12,880 bases of DNA from an uncultured Clostridiaceae bacterium (GTDB lineage Bacteria > Bacillota > Clostridia > Lachnospirales > Lachnospiraceae): NCBI GenBank assembly GCA_949948825.1, contig CATLIJ010000046.1, forward strand, positions 1 to 12,880, written 5' to 3'. Below, piece by piece: positions 8,228-12,880 of the stretch; within the stretch, counting starts at the first letter, position 1, and every line of letters begins with the position of its first letter. Made by a program: the position numbers and the translations under genes. Under the pieces are notes generated by a model. That model ran no database searches, was not told the origin of the DNA, and saw only the letters and a list, made by a program, of their open reading frames with translations.

Positions 8228-8271
8228 TCCTTTTCAATCTCCTTTATCAAATTTTTTTTACTGCGCGGAAT

Positions 8272-8721
8272 TTACTTTCCAATTTCCAGCGCTTTCTGCG
8301 CCATCAGCTTCATTGCGTTCAACGCCGTGACATTGGCCTCATAGGACCTGGTGGCTGACATGCTGTCCACTGTCTCCTTCAAAAGATCTACATTAGGCAT
8401 GGTCACAAAACCATTTTCATCCGCATCCGGATGTCCCGGATTGTACACCTGCTTCATCTCCCGGTCGTCCTCAATGATTCCTGCCACCCGGACTCCCGCA
8501 TTCCGGCCTGCAAAGCCTTTTCCTGCTGAGGCGTTCTTTAAGGCTTCCCGAAAAGAATTTGCTCCAAAGCTTTCAAAGAGCACATCCTTTCTGCGGTAAG
8601 CGCCGCCCCTCTCAGTCCTGGTTGTGTCAATATTGGCAATATTCTCTGCCGCAATATCCATCCGGACACGCTGGGCGCTTAAGGCAGACGCACTGATGTC
8701 AAACGAACTTAGAAAAGCCAT
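8272..8721 (-). CDS. flgC: Flagellar basal-body rod protein FlgC
   Basis: This 149-residue proximal rod subunit is exported by the type III gate. The N-terminal helix (SALSAQRVRMDIAAENIANI, 12-31) with TTRTERGGAYRRKDV is the rod/hook signature in its FlgC form. YNPGHPDADENGFVTMPNV (93-111) and the C-terminal SATRSYEANVTALNAMKLMA with KALEIGK at the end are typical of FlgC rather than FlgB, FlgF or FlgG. The length is normal for FlgC. The start has a clear GGAGGAG site. The oddity is location: flgC normally follows flgB and precedes fliE at the head of the operon, whereas here it sits between cheY and fliY. It may be the only copy, relocated, or a second copy. Confidence 0.92.
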   Translation of the reverse strand: MAFLSSFDISASALSAQRVRMDIAAENIANIDTTRTERGGAYRRKDVLFESFGANSFREALKNASAGKGFAGRNAGVRVAGIIEDDREMKQVYNPGHPDADENGFVTMPNVDLLKETVDSMSATRSYEANVTALNAMKLMAQKALEIGK

Positions 8722-8743
8722 CTTTTTCTCCTCCTGCCCAGTG

Positions 8744-9106
8744 CTATTGTCCTAAAATCGTATTTACAGTCTGGACGATACGGTCTGCATTAAAGGGTTT
8801 TACGATGAAATCCTTGGCTCCGGACTTGATGGCATCCACCACCATTCCCTCCTGCCCCATGGCAGTACACATGACAATCTTTGCATCCGGATGACTCTCC
8901 CGGATTTTCTTCAAAGCCTGCAGGCCATCCATATTCGGCATGGTGATATCCATGATTACCATATCCGGATTCTCTTCATCATACTTCTTTACTGCTTCTG
9001 CTCCATCCTGAGCCTCTACAAAATTATCATACCCGCTTTTGGTCAGAGCATTCTTAACCATCATCCTCATAAACGCGGCGTCATCAACCAACATAATCTT
9101 AGCCAT
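8744..9106 (-). CDS. cheY: Chemotaxis response regulator CheY
   Basis: This stand-alone receiver domain of 120 residues has no output domain. The acidic pocket is Asp8/Asp9, the phosphoacceptor is Asp53 (MDITMP), the switch Thr is Thr81 (CTAMG), the aromatic switch position is Phe100, and the conserved lysine is Lys103 (VKPF). All key residues are intact. When phosphorylated by CheA, CheY binds FliM, and in Firmicutes FliY, to change rotation. Its position between fliM and fliY is consistent with being the chemotaxis CheY rather than another single-domain regulator. The ribosome site is GAGAGGGG. The gap to fliM is 60 bases and contains an extra unused AGGAGG. No cheA, cheW or receptor gene lies in this window. 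Confidence 0.93.
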   Translation of the reverse strand: MAKIMLVDDAAFMRMMVKNALTKSGYDNFVEAQDGAEAVKKYDEENPDMVIMDITMPNMDGLQALKKIRESHPDAKIVMCTAMGQEGMVVDAIKSGAKDFIVKPFNADRIVQTVNTILGQ

Positions 9107-9166
9107 TGTGTTCCCCTCTCTTTTTTAAATAATATATATGATGTTGCCAAATTCAGCAACCTCCTA

Positions 9167-10291
9167 TCATAAGGCCATCTCTTCTCCGGACGTTACTTTG
9201 TCCTCCTGTCCGGAGCCTTCCGGATTCTCCGAATCCTCCTGTTCATCTTCCACATAAAGTCTCCGGTTAATCCGGATTGCAACATTCTTTTTATAAATAC
9301 CCATCTTGCCGGTAAACCATGCCTGTCTGCCTACATACAGCTTGACTTCTCTGTTCCTGGGTTTATTCATATCAATCACATCTCCCACCTTCAGATGGTA
9401 AATATCATCCAAATCAAGAGATACGGTTCCAAGCTGACCTGTAATGGGAAGCTGGGACTGACGGATATTCTCCAGGATGGTCTCCCGGTTATCCTCATAT
9501 GCATAACCTTTGGCAAGATGTCTGTGACTGTCCATAACCTGGAACATGGCTTCCAGAAGAGTTCCCGGCATACAGAGCCGAATCCGCTCCACGGCAAGTC
9601 CGATCACATCCACATTTAGATGAATGATTGCCACAGTCTCATCCAACCCTACATCCTGCATCATGGTAGGGTTCTCCTCAATTCGGTATGCTTCAAAATT
9701 CACATTGATGTAGCTGGCAAATCCATCCTTAAGGGCATGAATCAGCTGGGACAGAATCCGACGGTACAGCGCAGTTTCCACATCCGAATACCGGTATCCT
9801 TCCTTTACCTTGACCACATCCTCCCCGCCGCCAAGCATACGGTCTACCAGGGTGATCACCAGCCCTGGTGTCACATACATCATAAGAGGCGCCAGCTTTC
9901 GGGTGTAATTCTCAATCGTAGAATCCACCAACGTGATTACATCATTTTCATTCAGAGAGTTTACAAATTCATAGTAGCGCCGCTCCTGGACCTCCATTAC
10001 CGTAATATCTGTCATAACCCGGAATACACCATTGACCTGTGAGGTGATAATCCGCGCATAATTCTCGAATACGGTGGTCAGAATCTTCATCTTGTCCTTG
10101 GTAAATTTCCTGGGGCTGTAAAAATCGTACTTACTGTATTTGATCTCTGGTGTCTCCGGCTGTTTTTTCTCTTCCTGCACTGCAGCCTTCTGCTCTTTCT
10201 TTTCCGGCGTACTGCTTGCAGCACCGCCGCCTCCGCCTTGCATGGATTTCAGAAGCTCGTCAATCTGACTTTGGGATAATACGTCTGCCAT
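9167..10291 (-). CDS. fliM: Flagellar motor switch protein FliM
   Basis: FliM is a C-ring subunit that binds CheY-P and switches rotation direction. The N-terminal peptide LSQSQIDELL (5-14) is the conserved CheY-P-binding segment. It is followed by a low-complexity linker (19-50) with five glycines and many Lys/Glu/Pro residues. The middle CheC-like domain runs from about 55 to 260, and MLGGGED (152-158) lies where the FliM GGxG FliG-contact motif is expected. The C-terminal SpoA domain spans about 270-347. A very acidic tail follows (348-374, Glu/Asp rich), making the 374-residue protein longer than typical FliM. The ribosome site AAAGGTGG sits about 11 bases from the ATG, slightly far. It lies 28 bases after motB with no fliL between them. 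Confidence 0.97.
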   Translation of the reverse strand: MADVLSQSQIDELLKSMQGGGGGAASSTPEKKEQKAAVQEEKKQPETPEIKYSKYDFYSPRKFTKDKMKILTTVFENYARIITSQVNGVFRVMTDITVMEVQERRYYEFVNSLNENDVITLVDSTIENYTRKLAPLMMYVTPGLVITLVDRMLGGGEDVVKVKEGYRYSDVETALYRRILSQLIHALKDGFASYINVNFEAYRIEENPTMMQDVGLDETVAIIHLNVDVIGLAVERIRLCMPGTLLEAMFQVMDSHRHLAKGYAYEDNRETILENIRQSQLPITGQLGTVSLDLDDIYHLKVGDVIDMNKPRNREVKLYVGRQAWFTGKMGIYKKNVAIRINRRLYVEDEQEDSENPEGSGQEDKVTSGEEMAL

Positions 10292-10319
10292 TTTTTAAAA
10301 CGCCACCTTTTCTCAATAG

Positions 10320-11210
10320 TTATTGTGCCGGAGGCTGCGACGCCCCCTCCGGAGCTTCCGCCGAAGGAACCATACTGGCAGCTCCCTCCATACTGCCGCC
10401 TGCTGACGAAAATCCGTCCGGGTTGGAGGCATTTTCTTCATCACCATTGACCTCATTATAGAAATCATTCATGGTCTTAATATCTGCCCCGTTATCAATA
10501 ATCAAAAACTCCACCCGCCGGTTCTTGGCGATTCCCTCGCTGGTTGCCGAAGTGTCCACCGGACGGTATTGTCCATAGCTGATACCAATCAGCTTACTGG
10601 CATCAATAATATCCTTGCTCTGAATATAGGCTGCCACCTCTGCCGCACGCATGGAAGAAAGAAGACGGTCTGTCCGGGGATTGTATTCTTCCGCAGAGCT
10701 TACCTTTGCCGTGTGGCCCATAATCTCAATCTGTGAAAAGGAATCTGCCTGAGGCGCAATGGCCTCGCAAAATATATCCAGAACCTTACAGGCTTCTGCT
10801 GTCAGCTGGGAACTGTTTCCAGCAAAGAAAGCATGATTCTCAAAGGAAATAAACGCATATCCCTCGCCTTTATTCATGCTCACCCCATCTGCCATCTGAT
10901 TCTGCTGGAGCTTTTCCTGAAGGCTGATCCAGAGCTTATCCAGTTCATCCATCTCAATCTCATCTTCCATCTGGAGATTTCCCGATACATCAAACTCTCC
11001 CTCCAGCAGATTCTCATTAATGGCAATCTGCTGGTCTTCATTGGAATTGGGGAAAATACTTTTTACAAAGATTTCCCACTTTTGCTGGTCTAAGCTGGAC
11101 ATGGAGTACAGCATAACAAAGAAGCACAAAAGAAGTGTAACCATGTCCCCATATGTATCCATCCAGCTTCCGCATTCTTCTCCGCCGCCGCCTTTTTTTC
11201 TCCTGCTCAT
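10320..11210 (-). CDS. motB: Flagellar stator protein MotB
   Basis: This 296-residue protein is the peptidoglycan-anchored stator partner of MotA. After a basic, glycine-rich cytoplasmic start comes one membrane segment at about 22-40. Asp22 (in TYGDMVTLLL) is the expected ion-binding residue. A linker leads to an OmpA-like peptidoglycan-binding domain at about 118-240, with IEIMGHTAKV, DRLLSSMRAA and AKNRRVEFLI at the expected places. The family's GHTD motif reads GHTA here (165-168). After the domain there is a Ser/Ala/Gly/Pro-rich tail at about 255-296 of unknown role. The start is preceded by GGAGGGGG inside the end of motA and overlaps the motA stop by one base. Whether the ion is H+ or Na+ cannot be decided from this sequence. 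Confidence 0.96.
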   Translation of the reverse strand: MSRRKKGGGGEECGSWMDTYGDMVTLLLCFFVMLYSMSSLDQQKWEIFVKSIFPNSNEDQQIAINENLLEGEFDVSGNLQMEDEIEMDELDKLWISLQEKLQQNQMADGVSMNKGEGYAFISFENHAFFAGNSSQLTAEACKVLDIFCEAIAPQADSFSQIEIMGHTAKVSSAEEYNPRTDRLLSSMRAAEVAAYIQSKDIIDASKLIGISYGQYRPVDTSATSEGIAKNRRVEFLIIDNGADIKTMNDFYNEVNGDEENASNPDGFSSAGGSMEGAASMVPSAEAPEGASQPPAQ

Positions 11211-12025
11211 CAGCTTTCTCCCCCTCCGCTGCTGCTGGCCTTTTCAGCCTTCAAAAGAAGCTTCTTCTGCTGGGATTGTTTCATACAAGCCAGGAGATGT
11301 TCCCGAAGCATCTTGGGATTCTCACCTGCCTGGATTCCCATAAGCCCCTCAATTACAGTTGCACAATACAGTTCTTCCTCTGCCTCTCTCACTCTCAGCT
11401 TCTTTGCAATAGGCTGACAGAAAATGTTGGCAAAACCACTGCCATAAAAGGTTGTAATCAACGCTACTGACATATCCTGGCCCAGGCTGCTGGCTCCGCC
11501 GCCGCCGCCAAGATCCAGACCTTTCAGCATATTAATCAGTCCAATCAGCGTACCGATCATACCAAAGGCCGGTGCATAGGCAGATGCCTTCTCATAAAGA
11601 CCTGCCGCCTCATCATGCCTTGCAATCATATCATCCATCTGCTTTTCCAGCATATCCCTTACTTTATCCGGATCGCTGGCATCTACAATCATCAGCACGC
11701 TTTGTTTTAAGAATGGATCTTTGATTTCCTCTGCTTTTTCCTCCAAAGCAAGAAGACCGCTCTGTCTGGCAAGCATGGCCAGGTCTACCAGCTGGTCTAC
11801 CAGCTTGGGAATATTAAACTTTTTTCCCTTAAACAGAACCATAATGTGTTTGGGAACATCCAGCAGAATCCTTAAAGGATAACTGGCCGTAATTGCTGCT
11901 ATTGTACCGCCAATAACAATTGCAAGGCTCTGCACATCAATAAAATTTCCGATCTTATCGACACCAATTCCCCATATACACAGCCCTATCGCCATAATTA
12001 TGCCAATAAGCGTTGTCAAATCCAT
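11210..12025 (-). CDS. motA: Flagellar stator protein MotA
   Basis: This is the inner-membrane channel subunit of the motor stator, which couples ion flow to rotation through contact with FliG. At 271 residues it is close to the usual MotA length. Four membrane segments are visible at roughly 2-21, 32-50, 153-170 and 183-205. Between segments 2 and 3 is the large cytoplasmic loop with charged residues around DLAMLARQSGLLALEEKAEE (81-100), the region that contacts FliG. Conserved prolines are at 152 (APAFGMIGTL) and 205 (QPIAKKL). The short loop between segments 3 and 4 carries a five-glycine run at 173-177, which is unusual. A GGAGG site precedes the ATG. The TGA stop shares one base with the motB start, so the two are probably translationally coupled. 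Confidence 0.97.
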   Translation of the reverse strand: MDLTTLIGIIMAIGLCIWGIGVDKIGNFIDVQSLAIVIGGTIAAITASYPLRILLDVPKHIMVLFKGKKFNIPKLVDQLVDLAMLARQSGLLALEEKAEEIKDPFLKQSVLMIVDASDPDKVRDMLEKQMDDMIARHDEAAGLYEKASAYAPAFGMIGTLIGLINMLKGLDLGGGGGASSLGQDMSVALITTFYGSGFANIFCQPIAKKLRVREAEEELYCATVIEGLMGIQAGENPKMLREHLLACMKQSQQKKLLLKAEKASSSGGGES

Positions 12026-12067
12026 TTTCCTTTTCCTCCTATTTCAACACCAAAAACGCTTATTTGC

Positions 12068-12259
12068 TCATGTCTCGTAGACAATACAGCTTTTGATAAA
12101 CGCTCTGATCTGATCCATAATCGATTCTTCCGTATCTTTCACAAGGTAATAATCCCCGTTCATCATTCTCACCTTTGTCTCCGGAATCGACTCCATGGAT
12201 TGTATCTGGAGCAGATTCAGGTATAATACTTCTCCATTGAGACGCGTAACCTTAACCAT
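12068..12259 (-). CDS. flbD: FlbD/SwrD-family flagellar protein
   Basis: This gene encodes a 63-residue protein starting MVKVTRLNGEVLYLNL and ending in a short basic/hydrophobic helix. It matches the small FlbD family of Firmicutes, whose Bacillus subtilis member SwrD (YlzI) is reported to raise motor power. The start at 12259 is chosen for its GGGAGG site at 7-base spacing and because the resulting length is normal for the family. The frame stays open upstream to an ATG at 12421, which would add 54 highly charged, Arg/Lys-rich residues that I do not recognise. Immediate linkage to motA, 42 bases downstream, fits a stator-related role. The name FlbD is shared with an unrelated Caulobacter transcription factor; this protein has no regulator domains. 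Confidence 0.87.
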   Translation of the reverse strand: MVKVTRLNGEVLYLNLLQIQSMESIPETKVRMMNGDYYLVKDTEESIMDQIRAFIKSCIVYET

Positions 12260-12266
12260 ACCTTTG

Positions 12267-12272
12267 CCTCCC
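12267..12272 (-). promoter_or_regulatory. Ribosome binding site that sets the flbD start
   Basis: GGGAGG lies 7 bases upstream of the ATG at 12259. It favours this ATG over the in-frame ATG at 12421, which has only a weaker AGGA-type site. Confidence 0.7.
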
Positions 12273-12306
12273 TGGTCCCCCACCTGATTCGACGCATCCC
12301 CGGAGG

Positions 12307-12339
12307 GGAACCCGTAGCGCTCATAGCGCTCCCGGTTCC
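12307..12339 (-). promoter_or_regulatory. Hairpin in the flgE-flbD leader
   Basis: An inverted repeat pairs GGAACC (12307-12312) with GGTTCC (12334-12339). Inside it, two copies of the self-complementary AGCGCT (12316-12321 and 12325-12330) can pair around a 3-base loop. That gives two 6-bp stems separated by a 3x3 internal loop. No run of T follows on the minus strand, so it is not a standard intrinsic terminator. A competing small stem, CCCC/GGGG at 12298-12308, shares bases with the outer arm, so the two cannot both form. It lies about 50 bases upstream of the flbD start. An RNA processing, attenuation or translational control role is possible but is inference only. Confidence 0.4.
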
Positions 12340-12504
12340 TGTCTCCAAATATCCGTTCTTTTCTTGCTTTACGGGCGCGGTCCATAATCTTCTGATTTTC
12401 CGTTTTCCGCCTGATTCTCATTCTCTTTCCTGCTCTGGCTGTCTGCCTGCTATCCTGCTTTCTGAATTTAAAGGTTCTTACAGCGATTCCTTACTTCTTC
12501 CTCA

Positions 12505-12880
12505 TTATCTCTTCATGGCCACCAGATCGGAAAGCATCTCGTCTGAAACCGTGATCATCTTGGTGTTGGACTGGAAGCCTCTGTGGGTGGTAATCATGTC
12601 CGAGAACTCCTTGGCCAAATCTACGTTGGATGCTTCTACATAGCCGGTCATAAGGTCTGGGGTAGCACCGCCGGGAATGGTTGCTGATACTGTACCTGCG
12701 TTGTCGCCACTGGATGTTGTATAGTAGTTACTGCCTGCTTTGGTCAAACCGTTGGGGTTCTGGAAAGTAGCAATCGCCACTTTACCTAAAGAAACAGTAG
12801 CACTGGAACGACGGGTCTGATTTTCTGGCGATGTCTTTTTTTCATATTGCGTCCCATTCTTTGTATATAGTCCACCTTTA
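12505..12880 (-). CDS. flgE: Flagellar hook protein FlgE, C-terminal part (5' end outside window)
   Basis: This is the last 124 codons of the hook subunit gene; the reading frame is open from the right window edge to a TAA stop at 12507-12505. FlgE is exported through the flagellar type III gate and polymerises into the extracellular hook. The C-terminal segment GYVEASNVDLAKEF, followed by SDMITTHRGFQSNTKMI and ending SDLVAMKR, is the conserved D0 helix shared by FlgE, FlgF and FlgG. The position directly upstream of flbD and motAB supports FlgE rather than another rod or hook paralog. A GTG inside the frame at 12780 could be mistaken for a start, but the frame continues unbroken upstream of it, so it is internal. 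The upstream residues are Thr/Ser/Gly rich, as is common in the hook body. Total length cannot be judged. Confidence 0.9.
   Translation of the reverse strand, partial: KGGLYTKNGTQYEKKTSPENQTRRSSATVSLGKVAIATFQNPNGLTKAGSNYYTTSSGDNAGTVSATIPGGATPDLMTGYVEASNVDLAKEFSDMITTHRGFQSNTKMITVSDEMLSDLVAMKR

Larger units (their letters stand above)
12260..12504 (-). other. flgE-flbD intergenic region with open frame into flbD
   Basis: This 245-base stretch is the longest non-coding part of the window. From ATG 12421 a frame stays open into flbD, coding 54 Arg/Lys/Glu-rich residues that I do not recognise. That ATG has a modest GCAGGAAAGAGA upstream. I see no intrinsic terminator and no confident promoter, only the hairpin near flbD. 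It is either untranslated leader or a true N-terminal extension of FlbD; leader is more likely. Confidence 0.5.

Noticed and set aside
8228..8271. A-rich stretch after flgC as a terminator
   Set aside because: There is an A run on the transcript rather than a T run, and no stable GC stem precedes it.
12068..12421. FlbD as a 117-residue protein starting at 12421
   Set aside because: The 63-residue form has the better ribosome site and normal family length. The longer form is kept only as an alternative.
1..12880. CRISPR array, insertion sequence, tRNA or rRNA, phage genes
   Set aside because: No spaced direct repeats, transposase motifs, structural RNA signatures or phage-like proteins were seen. 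The only repeat is inside fliY.

Overview
The window is a single block of flagellar genes, all on the minus strand, so it is read from high to low coordinates. The gene content and order are those of the large fla/che operon of motile Clostridia: flgE, flbD, motAB, fliM, a CheC-type fliY/fliN, fliOPQR, flhB, flhA, sigD, then a FlgF/FlgG-family rod gene. Strong GGAGG-type ribosome binding sites, intermediate GC content, FlbD next to motAB and a FliY with CheC domains all point to Bacillota, class Clostridia. My best guess is a motile gut Lachnospiraceae, but the sequence alone does not prove the family.

Layout in transcription order: (1) 12880-12505, C-terminal end of the hook protein FlgE, cut by the window edge. 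(2) A 245-base gap holding a hairpin and an open frame that leads into flbD. (3) flbD, motA and motB, the stator block. (4) fliM, cheY, a rod gene flgC and a very long fliY-like gene, the switch block. (5) fliO, fliP, fliQ, fliR, flhB and flhA, the membrane type III export gate. (6) sigD, the flagellar sigma factor. (7) 596-1, the start of a FlgF/FlgG-family gene, cut by the left edge. Apart from the flgE-flbD gap, neighbouring genes overlap or are at most about 60 bases apart. I saw no convincing intrinsic terminator, so the block is probably co-transcribed.

How the genes work together: the export gate passes rod, hook and filament subunits out of the cell. FlgC, FlgF/G and FlgE form the rod and hook. 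MotA/MotB drive rotation. FliM and FliY form the C-ring switch that CheY-P acts on, and FliY carries two intact CheC phosphatase motifs. SigD turns on late genes such as flagellin.

Most of this is well-known biology. I found no undescribed system. The deviations worth a second look are: flgC sitting between cheY and fliY; no fliL, flhF or flhG at their usual places; a FliY with a long Pro/Ala linker and no N-terminal CheY-binding peptide; the structured flbD leader; a glycine-rich MotA loop; a non-canonical MotB motif; and an ambiguous non-ATG start for flhB.
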